Shown: positions 22,273 through 31,034 of the stretch, piece by piece
Position numbering within the stretch: position 1 is the first letter of the stretch
Layout of the letters: every line of letters starts with the position of its first letter
Assembly: GCA_937139495.1 (NCBI GenBank)
Contig: CAKZQC010000002.1
Coordinates: 1 to 64,000 of the forward strand
Origin: an uncultured Saprospiraceae bacterium
Lineage (GTDB): Bacteria > Bacteroidota > Bacteroidia > Chitinophagales > Saprospiraceae
Length of the DNA: 64,000 bases
Reading direction: 5' to 3'
Program-made: the position numbers and the translations under genes
Notes under the pieces: model-generated
Database searches by the model: none
Told to the model about the DNA's origin: nothing
What the model saw: the letters and a program-made list of their open reading frames with translations, nothing else

Positions 22273-23067
22273 ATGATTTTAAAAGGGAAAAAAGGGATAA
22301 TTTTCGGAGCATTGGACGATCAGTCGATTGCATGGAAAATCGCAGAACATTGTGTAGCAGAGGGAGCAGAAATTGTATTGACAAATGCACCTGTTGCTTT
22401 TCGTATGAGAGGTGATACGAGTATCACTACATTGGCAGAAAAACTAAACTGCGAAGCGATTCCAGCAGATGCTACTCGATTGGATGACTTGGAAAACTTG
22501 GTAGAAAAGAGTGTAGAAAAATTAGGCAAAATTGATTTTGTACTACATTCTATTGGTATGTCTATCAATATTCGCAAGAACAAACCTTATACGGAATCGA
22601 ACCACGATTATATGCAAAAGTCGTTTGATATTTCGTCTATTTCTTTTCATAAGCTCATGCAAACACTTTGGAAAATGGATGCGATGAACGATTGGGGGTC
22701 TGTTGTAGCTCTAACGTACATCGGAGCACAGCGTATTTTTCCTCACTATGGCGAAATGGCAGAAGCTAAAGCTTTGTTGGAGTCTTTTGCTCGTTCGTTT
22801 GGCTATCACTTCGGCGAAAAGAAAAAGATTAGAGTCAATACGATTTCGCAATCGCCAACAGTCACTACCGCAGGTAGTGGTATCGAAGGGTTTGATGATT
22901 TTTGGAATCATGCCGACAAAATGTCGCCTTTGGGCAATGCTTCTGCTGATGATTGTGCTAAATATTGCATGACACTATTTTCAGACTATACGAAGTATGT
23001 CACGATGCAGAATTTATTCCACGATGGTGGATTTTCGAGCATGGGAATGAATCCCAAAGCAGTATAA
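22273..23067 (+). CDS. fabI: Enoyl-[acyl-carrier-protein] reductase (NADH), FabI
   Basis: A 264-aa short-chain dehydrogenase. Seen: KKGIIFGALDDQSIAWKIA (FabI-type cofactor loop), LHSIGMS, and the catalytic pair Tyr159-x6-Lys166 in HYGEMAEAKALLES. The spacing fits FabI (Y-x6-K) and not the usual SDR Y-x3-K. It catalyses the last reduction in each cycle of fatty-acid elongation. The C-terminal region with HDGGFSSMGMNP is typical. Followed by a terminator. Confidence 0.94.
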   Translation: MILKGKKGIIFGALDDQSIAWKIAEHCVAEGAEIVLTNAPVAFRMRGDTSITTLAEKLNCEAIPADATRLDDLENLVEKSVEKLGKIDFVLHSIGMSINIRKNKPYTESNHDYMQKSFDISSISFHKLMQTLWKMDAMNDWGSVVALTYIGAQRIFPHYGEMAEAKALLESFARSFGYHFGEKKKIRVNTISQSPTVTTAGSGIEGFDDFWNHADKMSPLGNASADDCAKYCMTLFSDYTKYVTMQNLFHDGGFSSMGMNPKAV

Positions 23068-23086
23068 AATAAAATATACGTAATAG

Positions 23087-23132
23087 TAGCGGTTCTGAAT
23101 AGATTCTTCTATCAGAATCGCTATTTTTTTTT
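23087..23132 (+). terminator. Terminator of fabI
   Basis: Stem TAGCGGTTCTGA / TCAGAATCGCTA (one G-T pair), 13-base loop, then a run of 9 T. Confidence 0.9.
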
Positions 23133-23157
23133 AAGAGAAGTGACGATTGCTTTTTCA

Positions 23158-23649
23158 ATGAAAAGATTCAATAATTATAGGAAAGGGTATGTGTTTGTAA
23201 TCTTGACTTGGCTTTTTGGAGCTTGTTCAGGTACTCCACCAGAAGGGCATGCTAGAGCTTATGGATTCGAACTGCCAAAAGTAATCATCAAAACTCCTAC
23301 CAATCAATATATCCATGTCGATACAGTCACGAATCGATTAGAAGCGACGGCTAATTCAGCTGCTGCTGCTAGTGTTTTTTACCACATTGATTTAGATAAC
23401 GGTATTTTTAGTTTGATGGACTTGGATAAGCAGCGATATGTATCTATTGATTATCATCAAGGTGGTTATTTGCATCTCAATGCTCCTCAGATATTAGAGT
23501 GGGAGAAGCTGAAAATTGTAGAACAAAAAGATGAGCTACTGTATTTACAATCTACTTTAGGAGCTTATATAGGGGTGGAAGGTCAAAGCGGTTTGATTGC
23601 GAAATACGACAACCCTCAACCTAGTTTAGAACTTATTTATTTGCCCTAA
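23158..23649 (+). CDS. Lipoprotein with fascin-like beta-trefoil pattern
   Basis: A 163-aa protein with signal and lipobox (LFGAC, Cys about residue 23). The remainder has three to four repeats of an aromatic-hydrophobic-Gly pattern (NQYIHVDTVTNRLEATAN..., QRYVSIDYHQGGYLHLNA, GAYIGVEGQSGLIAKYD), reminiscent of fascin/actin-crosslinking beta-trefoils, which often bind sugars. The function is a guess. ATG 23158 is preferred over GTG 23140. It ends 16 bases before a glycosyltransferase-like membrane protein, so the two are probably co-transcribed. Confidence 0.65.
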   Translation: MKRFNNYRKGYVFVILTWLFGACSGTPPEGHARAYGFELPKVIIKTPTNQYIHVDTVTNRLEATANSAAAASVFYHIDLDNGIFSLMDLDKQRYVSIDYHQGGYLHLNAPQILEWEKLKIVEQKDELLYLQSTLGAYIGVEGQSGLIAKYDNPQPSLELIYLP

Positions 23650-23665
23650 TTTTTACGAATTTGTT

Positions 23666-25087
23666 ATGTCTAGTGCACTCCACAAAATAAGTCAATATTC
23701 CATTCGAAATTTATCTATTGTAGCCATTGTGCTATTCCTGATAATTAGTATGGCTTATCGGGACTCTAATCGTCGATACCGTCAGGATCCAGGGATTATT
23801 TCCTACGATATGGCAGGTTATTACGCTTATATGCAAGCCTTCTGGCTCAACGGAGATTATAGCTTTAGTTTTTTGACCAGTCGGTCACATCAATCAGGAT
23901 TGGTGCACATGCAGGATGCGAAAGGGGAACATGTTTTTGTCAATAAGTACAGTGTAGGTCCTGCTATTATGCTATCGCCTTTCTTTTTGTTAGGACACTT
24001 GGAGTCATATTATCAAGAAGTACCACACGATGGTTTTTCTTATACCTACAGGTTTTGGATGTGTACAGGGGCATTGCTCTATGCTATGCTAGCGTTATTG
24101 ATACTTCGTAAGTTGTTGTTGACTTACTTCGATGATAAAGTAGTAGCAAGTGTGTTGGTTGTCTTTATCTTTGGTACGAATCTGTGGCATTATACTGTCG
24201 ATCAACCGATTATGTCGCATGTGTATTCTTTCTTTTTATTTGGGTTGGCAATTTGGTGTAGTCAATGTTGGCTCAAAAGCAGCAAGTGGCGATACTTAAT
24301 CGCCCTAGCATTGACTTGTGGTCTAATAGGGGTCACTCGATTGCCCAATATGGTATTCTTTTTAGTGCCTGTTTTTTGGGGCGTGTACAATGGGGAGTCG
24401 CTAAAAGAGCGTTTTTTGTTTTTGATGAAAAACTGGAAACAAATCATTGTTGGTCTTTTTGTTTTTCTGATTCCTTTTGTCCCTCAGGTCGCTTATTGGC
24501 ATAGCCAAACAGGTTTCTTTTGGGTAGAAGCGTACAGCGAAAATAACGAAAATATGTATTGGCTACAACCAATGATAGCCGAAGTGTTGATTGGTTACCG
24601 CAAAGGTTGGCTAATCTACACGCCAGCGATGTTACTGGGGCTTGTCGGCTTTTATCCATTGTACAAACAATATAAGTCTATCATGCCTGTTTTATTGGTC
24701 TATTTGTGTATCAATATCTATGTAGTTGCTTGTTGGGGGTGTTATTGGTATGGGGGGAGTTTTGGTATGCGTGCGTTGATTGAATCTAGCATCGTTTTGA
24801 GTTATCCAATGGCAGCATTATTTCACAAGGCTTACCAAGTAGTTTGGTCAACCATATTATTGAGCTTGGTATCGCTTAGTTTGATTACGCTAAATCAAAT
24901 CCAAACATTACAAATCAATCAAGGTGTACTGCATTGGGGTGAAATGAGCCGTGAAGCTTATTGGACTATTTTTTGCAAAATTCCACCTCTGTCTGAAGAA
25001 GAAATGAAAGAAAGAGATGCTTATTTGTTGAAAGCAAATCCTTGGGAAGAGTCCAGTCGAAAAGTGTATCAACAGTCAATTTGGTAG
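23666..25087 (+). CDS. Multi-span membrane protein, GT-C glycosyltransferase-like
   Basis: A 473-aa protein with about 10-11 membrane segments and an early periplasmic loop with acidic residues (QDPGIISYDMAGYYAY, then NKYSVGPAIMLSPFF). The layout resembles ArnT/PMT-type GT-C enzymes, which use polyprenyl-phosphate sugars. The downstream gene encodes a dolichol-phosphate-mannose-synthase-like GT2, the expected donor maker. Specific substrate unknown. Confidence 0.65.
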   Translation: MSSALHKISQYSIRNLSIVAIVLFLIISMAYRDSNRRYRQDPGIISYDMAGYYAYMQAFWLNGDYSFSFLTSRSHQSGLVHMQDAKGEHVFVNKYSVGPAIMLSPFFLLGHLESYYQEVPHDGFSYTYRFWMCTGALLYAMLALLILRKLLLTYFDDKVVASVLVVFIFGTNLWHYTVDQPIMSHVYSFFLFGLAIWCSQCWLKSSKWRYLIALALTCGLIGVTRLPNMVFFLVPVFWGVYNGESLKERFLFLMKNWKQIIVGLFVFLIPFVPQVAYWHSQTGFFWVEAYSENNENMYWLQPMIAEVLIGYRKGWLIYTPAMLLGLVGFYPLYKQYKSIMPVLLVYLCINIYVVACWGCYWYGGSFGMRALIESSIVLSYPMAALFHKAYQVVWSTILLSLVSLSLITLNQIQTLQINQGVLHWGEMSREAYWTIFCKIPPLSEEEMKERDAYLLKANPWEESSRKVYQQSIW

Positions 25088-25258
25088 TTTTACCAACTTT
25101 ATCTGCTTGTTTTGACGGAATTTAAGATATGCTCTCAGAAGAATTATATGTTACAATAAGTCTAAGTTCATAAAAATACCTATTTTTAGCGATTGATAAT
25201 TGCTATGATCTATTACCATCATATACTATACTCTTAAAACAAATTAGACAACGACCGC

Positions 25259-26071
25259 ATGAATATTCCAACAATCAACACACTATCCATCATTATACCT
25301 GCTTACAATGAAGGCAGAACGATACACTTTATTCTAGACAAAGTACAAGAAGTCGAACTGACAGGGGGTATCCAGAAGGAAGTAATTATCGTCAACGATT
25401 GTTCTACAGACAATACTGAGGAAGCTGTACAGCGCTATATGAGCAATAACCCAGCATTGAATATTCAATATTTCAAACATGCTCAAAATGCAGGTAAAGG
25501 GGCGGCACTACATACCGGTATAGCTAAAGCTACAGGCGAATATTTGATTATACAAGATGCGGATTTGGAATATGATCCACAGGAGTACAATTTGCTACTC
25601 AAGCCTGTACTCAATGGCATGGCAGATGTGGTGTATGGGTCTCGATTTATGGGCGGCAACCCACACCGTATTTTGTTCTTTTGGCATAGCATCGGCAATA
25701 AGCTTTTGACATTCTTGTCCAACATGAACACCAACCTCAACTTGACGGACATGGAGACCTGTTATAAGTTGTTTAATACCAAAACAATACAAGGGCTGAC
25801 GCTCAACGAAAAGCGATTTGGTTTTGAGCCAGAAGTAACGGCAAAAATAGCCAGAGTAGATAAGATTCGTATTTACGAAGTGGGTATTTCATATTATGGT
25901 AGAACGTACGAAGAAGGCAAAAAAATTGGCTGGAGAGATGGCGTTCGTGCTATTTACTGCATCGTGAAGTTTAACCCTGCCAAAACGATTGTCAATATAT
26001 TATACATTGCTTTTTGGATTGTTGCTATCATAGCCGCTTTATTTGGTTTGTTCAAGTTGCTGGGAATGTAA
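25259..26071 (+). CDS. Family 2 glycosyltransferase (polyprenol-phosphate sugar synthase-like)
   Basis: A 270-aa protein. The N-terminal GT-A domain has LSIIIPAYNEGRTI, IIVNDCSTDNTEE, GKGAALHTGI and the metal-binding IIQDADLEYDP. One to two membrane segments lie at the C-terminus (about 240-268). This matches DPM1/GtrB-type enzymes that charge a polyprenyl phosphate with a sugar. It lies 171 bases after the GT-C-like gene. Exact sugar unknown. Confidence 0.88.
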   Translation: MNIPTINTLSIIIPAYNEGRTIHFILDKVQEVELTGGIQKEVIIVNDCSTDNTEEAVQRYMSNNPALNIQYFKHAQNAGKGAALHTGIAKATGEYLIIQDADLEYDPQEYNLLLKPVLNGMADVVYGSRFMGGNPHRILFFWHSIGNKLLTFLSNMNTNLNLTDMETCYKLFNTKTIQGLTLNEKRFGFEPEVTAKIARVDKIRIYEVGISYYGRTYEEGKKIGWRDGVRAIYCIVKFNPAKTIVNILYIAFWIVAIIAALFGLFKLLGM

Positions 26072-26101
26072 CAATGTCTAATAACCTCTATTAAAAACAA
26101 T

Positions 26102-26515
26102 ATGAAAATAAGTATGACACGCCAGAATGATTATCATCATTGGTTGGCAACAAATGAAACAGGTGCGGTGCTGCATCTCGATGGTTCACCTAGTATTGGT
26201 GGCGAAAACAAAGGTTTTAGCCCAATGGAATCCTTAGTAGCTAGCCTTGGCGGCTGTTCGGCGATTGATATGGTGAGTATTCTCAAAAAACAACGACAAA
26301 TCATCGAAGATTTTGAAATAGAACTGACTGCCGACAAAATTAAAGTCGCCGAACATACTGAGTTCAAATCAATTGCTTTGCACCTGATTTTGACAGGTGA
26401 TATAGATGAAAAAAAGGTGCAAAAAGCCTTGCAACTAACAAAAGAAAAGTATTGCTCTGTCTATTTTATATTGAGTGCGAGTACGACTATTACGTACACG
26501 TATGAAATTAAGTAA
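26102..26515 (+). CDS. OsmC family protein
   Basis: A 137-aa protein of the OsmC/YhfA fold. Seen: PMESLVASLGGCSAIDMVSIL (the first conserved Cys, with the family GGC motif) and the second Cys in KEKYCSVYFIL. OsmC proteins reduce organic hydroperoxides using this Cys pair. It lies 30 bases after the GT2 gene. Its 3' end overlaps a repeat that matches the end of a MITE found at 39994-40159. Confidence 0.9.
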   Translation: MKISMTRQNDYHHWLATNETGAVLHLDGSPSIGGENKGFSPMESLVASLGGCSAIDMVSILKKQRQIIEDFEIELTADKIKVAEHTEFKSIALHLILTGDIDEKKVQKALQLTKEKYCSVYFILSASTTITYTYEIK

Positions 26516-26525
26516 GTGGACACAA
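26508..26525 (+). repeat. Solo MITE-type end overlapping a stop codon
   Basis: TTAAGTAAGTGGACA at 26508-26522 equals the first 15 bases of the 166-bp element at 39994-40159. It contains the stop codon of the OsmC gene. No matching second end is visible nearby. Confidence 0.7.
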
Positions 26526-26551
26526 ATAAAGATTTTCCCTGACTTACCCAC

Positions 26552-26590
26552 AAAAAAAAGCCATAGCAATTTTGCTACGGCTTTTTTTTT
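26552..26590. terminator. Bidirectional terminator between osmC-like gene and pdxA
   Basis: Stem AAAAAAAAGCCaTAGCA / TGCTAcGGCTTTTTTTT, short loop, between convergent genes. It overlaps the last bases of pdxA. Confidence 0.9.
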
Positions 26591-28034
26591 ACTCCTCTTC
26601 GTTACTAGGGTTATTTTTATTTTCTTCTACTTTAGTAGTTACAGATTCTTTTTTCTCCGCTTTGACAGCTTTTTGTTTTCTTCTCTCCTCGGCTAGAGCC
26701 AAACGTTCTTCTATCGAAAGTTTTTTTGGAGGTGTTGCTTTTTCGTTAGCAACAGGCGATTTGGAAACAGCTATTTTATCAATCGATTTTTTGTCCTCTT
26801 TCTGTTCTACTTCTTTTTTTACTACGGTTTTTTTGTGCTTTTCTGGAGCAGGAACCGTTGATTTTTCGTTTGTTCGTTCTTCTTTTTTTCTTGGGTGAGC
26901 CTTTTTCGGCTGTTCTTCTTTATTGGTATTGCGAGAAGGTTTACTGCGGTTATTTCTTCGTTTGGGGTGTTCATCTCGCAAGTCTGCATGGTTTTGTTGA
27001 AGTGGATTACTTGTGCGTTCGTCGAAGAGAACTCGCTGTTTGGCAGCATCCAGTGCCAAGTACAATGCCTGACGGAAAGAACCTTCGTTAGCCAACCCTT
27101 TGCCTACAATATCAAATCCAGTGCCGTGGTCAGGAGAGGTACGCACGGCAGAAAGTCCTGCGGTGAAATTCACGCCACCACCAAAAGCCATTGCCTTGAA
27201 AGGCACCAAACCTTGATCGTGATACATGGCGAGTACGCCATCAAAGTTGTATAAGTTACTAGAACCAAAAAGACCATCAGCAGCATAAGGACCTATTGCC
27301 AAAATGCCTTTGGCTTTGGCAGCCTTGATAGCAGGAATAATGATGTCGTTCTCTTCTTTACCCAAAAAGCCACCATCACCAGCGTGCGGATTTAGTCCTA
27401 ATACAGCTATTGTTGGGCGATTGATACCAAAATCACGGCACAAACTATGGTGCATCAATTCTATCTTCTGCAAGATTAGTTTTTCGGTAATTTGTTCCGC
27501 TACTTCTTTGAGTGGCAAATGGTTAGTCACCAAGCCCACACGTAGCTTTTCGTGTACCATGAGCATCAAGCTATCGCCTTCTAGGGCATCAGCCAAAAAC
27601 TCGGTGTGCCCTGGAAAACCAAATCCAGCCAATTGCATGGCTTCTTTGTTGATAGGAGCGGTGACAAGGGCATCAACTAGACCCAACTTGAGGTCGTCCG
27701 TTGCTTTTTGTAACGAAATATGGGCATACTTACCACCATCGGCATTGCATTCGCCTAGATTGATTTTTACGTTTTCTGTCCAACAATTGACCACATTAAT
27801 TGTATTATCCTTGCATTGGTCAACCGAATCTACATTATTGAAACTGATTTGACCAATTTTGGCAATATTTTTATGATACGAAATCACTTTGGCTGCTCCA
27901 TAAATAACAGGAGTACAAAGGTGTAGGATACGTTTATCGTCCAATGCTTTGAGGACAACTTCCAACCCAATACCGTTGATGTCGCCAATACTAATACCTA
28001 CTTTCAATTTGTGTGTCGTTGCTGTGTTGCTCAT
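26589..28034 (-). CDS. pdxA: 4-hydroxythreonine-4-phosphate dehydrogenase with long charged tail
   Basis: A 481-aa protein. Residues 1 to about 339 are PdxA: GISIGDINGIGLEV, GHTEFLADAL, LNPHAGDGGFLG, MYHDQGLVPFKAMAFGGGVN and RTSPDHGTGFDI. This enzyme oxidises 4-phosphohydroxythreonine in pyridoxal-phosphate synthesis. Residues about 340-481 are an extra tail, very rich in Lys, Glu, Arg and Asn, probably disordered, with one helix-like stretch (KLSIEERLALAEERRKQK). Typical PdxA is about 330-360 aa and lacks the tail. Promoter box at 28054-28061. Confidence 0.93.
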   Translation of the reverse strand: MSNTATTHKLKVGISIGDINGIGLEVVLKALDDKRILHLCTPVIYGAAKVISYHKNIAKIGQISFNNVDSVDQCKDNTINVVNCWTENVKINLGECNADGGKYAHISLQKATDDLKLGLVDALVTAPINKEAMQLAGFGFPGHTEFLADALEGDSLMLMVHEKLRVGLVTNHLPLKEVAEQITEKLILQKIELMHHSLCRDFGINRPTIAVLGLNPHAGDGGFLGKEENDIIIPAIKAAKAKGILAIGPYAADGLFGSSNLYNFDGVLAMYHDQGLVPFKAMAFGGGVNFTAGLSAVRTSPDHGTGFDIVGKGLANEGSFRQALYLALDAAKQRVLFDERTSNPLQQNHADLRDEHPKRRNNRSKPSRNTNKEEQPKKAHPRKKEERTNEKSTVPAPEKHKKTVVKKEVEQKEDKKSIDKIAVSKSPVANEKATPPKKLSIEERLALAEERRKQKAVKAEKKESVTTKVEENKNNPSNEEE

Positions 28035-28053
28035 ATTCTTTGTTTATTTGCTG

Positions 28054-28061
28054 CAAATATA
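28054..28061 (-). promoter_or_regulatory. -7 promoter box of pdxA (TATATTTG on minus)
   Basis: Minus-strand TATATTTG fits TAnnTTTG, 20 bases upstream of the start codon. The -33 part is unclear. Confidence 0.55.
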
Positions 28062-28140
28062 CGCAAAAAAGTATAAACTTGCAGTTCTTAAGCGTTCATT
28101 ACATTTTCCTTACGCTCTAATCCAAACTAAATTGATAACC

Positions 28141-28923
28141 ATGTCTATACAACAAACTTTACAGCCTGTTTTGCAAATCGCCAAAGAAGCAGGAGCGGCT
28201 ATTCTGAAAATTTATGCTCAATGTGAGGGTATTGAAATACAACGAAAAGCAGATGATTCGCCTCTAACGGCAGCTGACCAAGCAGCCAACAAGGTTATTT
28301 GTAACGGGCTCGAAAAGTTGCCTACGGTTTACCCCATTGTATCGGAAGAAAATAAACAGGTGACGAAAGAAATTCGTCAAGCCTACGATTATTATTGGCT
28401 CGTTGATCCACTCGATGGCACCAAAGAATTTATCAAGCGCAATGGCGAATTTACAGTCAATATTGCATTGATACACAAAGATAGAGTAGTCGGTGGCGTT
28501 GTTTATACGCCCGTTACAGATGATCTTTATTGGGCAGCGAAAGGCGAAGGGGCATTTATTCAGCAAGATGGAAAAATAACTCAATTGCACGCCCCTAAGT
28601 TTACACTTGACCAAGAAGGGCTACAAGTGGTTTGTTCTCGCTCGCACCTCAACGAGGAAACACAAAAATTTATTGATCAACTCAATAATCCTGTGTTGGT
28701 ATCGAAGGGCAGTTCGCTCAAATTTTTGGAGTTGGCAACAGGCAAAGCACATCTTTATCCGAGAGTGGCACCGACGATGGAATGGGACACCGCAGCCGCT
28801 CAAATTATAGTAGAAGAGGCAGGCGGGAAAGTACTACAATTTGGTACTGAAAAACCAGTGGTCTATAACAAAGATAATTTGTTAAACCCGTTTTTTGTGG
28901 CTTATGCTAATGTTCAGGATTAA
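28141..28923 (+). CDS. cysQ: 3'(2'),5'-bisphosphate nucleotidase
   Basis: A 260-aa member of the inositol monophosphatase family. Seen: DDSPLTAADQAAN, EEN (metal ligand in IVSEENKQ), WLVDPLDGTKEFIKRNGEFTVNIALI (family signature) and WDTAAAQIIVEEAGG. It hydrolyses PAP/PAPS-type nucleotides, recycling by-products of sulphate assimilation. ATG 28141 gives the normal CysQ length; an earlier in-frame ATG overlaps pdxA. Followed by a repeat-rich intergenic stretch. Confidence 0.92.
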   Translation: MSIQQTLQPVLQIAKEAGAAILKIYAQCEGIEIQRKADDSPLTAADQAANKVICNGLEKLPTVYPIVSEENKQVTKEIRQAYDYYWLVDPLDGTKEFIKRNGEFTVNIALIHKDRVVGGVVYTPVTDDLYWAAKGEGAFIQQDGKITQLHAPKFTLDQEGLQVVCSRSHLNEETQKFIDQLNNPVLVSKGSSLKFLELATGKAHLYPRVAPTMEWDTAAAQIIVEEAGGKVLQFGTEKPVVYNKDNLLNPFFVAYANVQD

Positions 28924-28934
28924 AATGAACTTAG

Positions 28935-28985
28935 ACCGCTATGCTGTTAGGTACTAGAAGTTAGACTTCCTAGAATAGCTTTTTA
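28935..28985 (+). repeat. Dispersed intergenic repeat, copy 2
   Basis: CCGCTATGCTGTTAGG followed by TACTAGAAGTTAGACTTCC (28952-28970), identical over 19 bases to copy 1 at 20079-20097. Confidence 0.8.
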
Positions 28986-29011
28986 TCTACATAATCTTTA
29001 ATAAGAAAAGT

Positions 29012-29144
29012 TTGAGTACAGGACAAAAATTAAGAGCGGGATGTGGTAACCACCTTTGAGGTGGTTACCACATAACTCAGCCAAGTGAAAATACTCATTT
29101 TTCGTTCTGAAAATAGTTATTTTTGACTTTTGTCCTGTACTTAA
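29012..29144. mobile_element. MITE-like element, 133 bp, with 9-bp target duplication
   Basis: Ends TTGAGTACAGGACAAAA and (reverse complement) TTAAGTACAGGACAAAA form 17-bp inverted repeats with one mismatch. AAGAAAAGT is repeated directly on both sides (29003-29011 and 29145-29153), as expected of a 9-bp target-site duplication. Inside is a perfect 14-bp hairpin (TGTGGTAACCACCT, loop TTG). No coding capacity. Confidence 0.85.
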
Positions 29145-29185
29145 AAGAAAAGTATAGTTTTTAAGATTAAAAATGAGTTGTACAG

Positions 29186-29225
29186 GTGCTTTTGGAGGGT
29201 TTTTGCTTCCAAAAGCACTTTTTTT
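29186..29225 (+). terminator. Terminator-like hairpin after the MITE
   Basis: Stem GTGCTTTTGGA / TCCAAAAGCAC, 11-base loop, then 7 T. It could be the original cysQ terminator, moved away by the MITE insertion. Confidence 0.7.
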
Positions 29226-29358
29226 GAAAAAAAATGAACCCTTCGTGAACTTTTTGAGTGGCATTGTTGTTTAAGGGGCATATAACAATTCGGAAGCAGG
29301 ACAAAAGTCTTGCTTTTTTTATGTCCAGTAGTGTCACTACATGGGCTTTTTTTTTGCC

Positions 29359-29388
29359 TTTTGGTAACGCCTCTTTTGGTAACGCCTC
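29359..29388 (-). repeat. 15-bp tandem pair
   Basis: TTTTGGTAACGCCTC occurs twice in a row, just before the end of the GH3-like gene on the minus strand. Confidence 0.85.
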
Positions 29389-29391
29389 TTT

Positions 29392-30906
29392 TTAGACTTC
29401 TTGTAGTAATAATTCTTCTATAATAGTTCTAGTGGTACTGAGTCGAGGTACTTTGTGCTGACCGCCAAACTTACCTTTTCCTTTGAGCCAACGACCAAAT
29501 GTACCACTTGGTACCGCCTGTAATACCAACGATTGCAGTGCCATGTTTTTATAACGCTTCGCGGCATAATCCGAATTGATAGCTTGCAGACTTTCGTCCA
29601 ATACTTGGGCAAACTGTGCCAAGTCTTTCGGACGTTGTTCAAACTCAACAGCCCATTCGTGTCCACCTTTTCCTTGTTCCATAAAAATAGGAGCGACCGT
29701 ATAGTCGGCTATTTTGGCGTCTAATAATTGACAGGTTTTGCTCAATGCTTGGTCGGTATTCCAGACCATTACCTCTTCGCCAAATACATTGATAGCTTGT
29801 GCCGTTCTGCCTGTTATCTCGATATGATGCGGAAAAAGTGAAGTGAACCGAACCGTATCCCCAATCAAATAACGCCAAAGACCAGCATTGGTACTAATCA
29901 CTAAGGCATATTGTGTGTCTAGTTGTACATCAGCTAAAGTATAAGCTGTGGGGTTTTCGTCTAGCAAATTATCAAGTGGCACAAACTCAAAAAAGACGCC
30001 ATTCCCCAACATCAATTGCATGCCTTGGGCATCAGGCTGCATTTGTCCAGCAAAAAAACCTTCCGAAGCATTGTAGGCATTTCTATATTGGACATTTCCT
30101 GCTGGAAATAAGGCTTGGAACTGACTGCGATAAGGCTCAAAAGAAACGCCTCCATGCGAATACAATTCAAAATTGGGATAGACTTCCGATAGATTATCCT
30201 TGCCACTCAATTCGAGAATACGCCTAAACAGTAAGAGTGTCCAAGTCGGCACGCCCGATATATTGGTGATGTTTTGGTGCAATGCCGTTTGGGCGATACG
30301 CTCTAGTTTGATTTCCCAGTCAGGGAGTAATGAAGTTGCTACATCAGGTGTCAAAAAATATTTGGCATAAATAGGCATTTGCTGAATCATAATAGCCGAC
30401 ACGTCACCGACATAAGTGGGTACTTGTGCATCAAACGTATTGATTTCGCCGCCCATTAATATCGCCTTACTATCGGTGCTAAACATGGTGGTATTGGGGT
30501 AGGATTGATACCAGTTTGCCATCATATCGTGTCCGCCTTGTAGGTGGCATTGTTTCAGGTTTTCGATACTGACAGGAATATATTTGCTCTTGGCAGCCGT
30601 CGTTCCCGACGAGCGAGCAAACCACTTGATTTGACCTCTCCAAAGTACATCTTTTTTGCCTTGCATCATAGATGCAATATAAGGTTGCATTTGTTCGTAG
30701 GTACGAATAGGGATTTGTCGCTGAAAATCAGCATAATTGCGAATACTAACGAAATGATGTTCCTTGCCAAATTGTGTAGATTTCGCGGCATCAATCAAGT
30801 AATCAAATACTTGTTGTTGGGTCAATAAAGGTGAATCTGTGTACTGGCGTACTCGTTTTATATTCCAAGTACTTGCCATTTTGATAACCGTATTTGTCCA
30901 TTTCAT
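29392..30906 (-). CDS. GH3 auxin-responsive-promoter family acyl-adenylate enzyme
   Basis: A 504-aa protein of the bacterial GH3 family (ANL superfamily). Seen: ARSSGTTAAKSKYIPVS (phosphate-binding loop), VPTWTLLLFRRILE, YNASEGFFAGQ (the acid-bearing adenylate motif) and WRYLIGDTVRF (LIGD). Plant homologues join amino acids to jasmonate or auxin; the bacterial substrate is unknown. Stand-alone minus-strand gene with its own -7 box. Confidence 0.88.
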   Translation of the reverse strand: MKWTNTVIKMASTWNIKRVRQYTDSPLLTQQQVFDYLIDAAKSTQFGKEHHFVSIRNYADFQRQIPIRTYEQMQPYIASMMQGKKDVLWRGQIKWFARSSGTTAAKSKYIPVSIENLKQCHLQGGHDMMANWYQSYPNTTMFSTDSKAILMGGEINTFDAQVPTYVGDVSAIMIQQMPIYAKYFLTPDVATSLLPDWEIKLERIAQTALHQNITNISGVPTWTLLLFRRILELSGKDNLSEVYPNFELYSHGGVSFEPYRSQFQALFPAGNVQYRNAYNASEGFFAGQMQPDAQGMQLMLGNGVFFEFVPLDNLLDENPTAYTLADVQLDTQYALVISTNAGLWRYLIGDTVRFTSLFPHHIEITGRTAQAINVFGEEVMVWNTDQALSKTCQLLDAKIADYTVAPIFMEQGKGGHEWAVEFEQRPKDLAQFAQVLDESLQAINSDYAAKRYKNMALQSLVLQAVPSGTFGRWLKGKGKFGGQHKVPRLSTTRTIIEELLLQEV

Positions 30907-30928
30907 ACAAAAAGTGCTTATTTTGGAG

Positions 30929-30936
30929 CAAAAGTA
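30929..30936 (-). promoter_or_regulatory. -7 promoter box of the GH3-like gene
   Basis: Minus-strand TACTTTTG fits TAnnTTTG, 23 bases upstream of the start codon at 30906. Confidence 0.6.
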
Positions 30937-31034
30937 CCTAAATAAAAGGTTTTTTTTGCCTTTAAAAATGACCCAACCTATTGTTTGGTCATAAAATATT
31001 CGGAAGCGTTTCTGATTATTATCAATATTGCAAC

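Larger units (their letters stand above)
28924..29391. other. Repeat-rich intergenic region
   Basis: 468 bases without a gene. In order: dispersed repeat copy 2 (28935-28985), a MITE-like element (29012-29144) with 9-bp flanking duplication, a terminator-like hairpin (29186-29225), a decayed end-like string AGCAGGACAAAAGTC (29295-29309), a small GTAGTG-T-CACTAC palindrome near 29330, and a tandem pair of 15 bases (29359-29388). Confidence 0.8.

Noticed and set aside
28998..29264. Minus-strand frame of 88 codons
   Set aside because: It runs through the MITE-like element and a hairpin and has no recognisable protein features.
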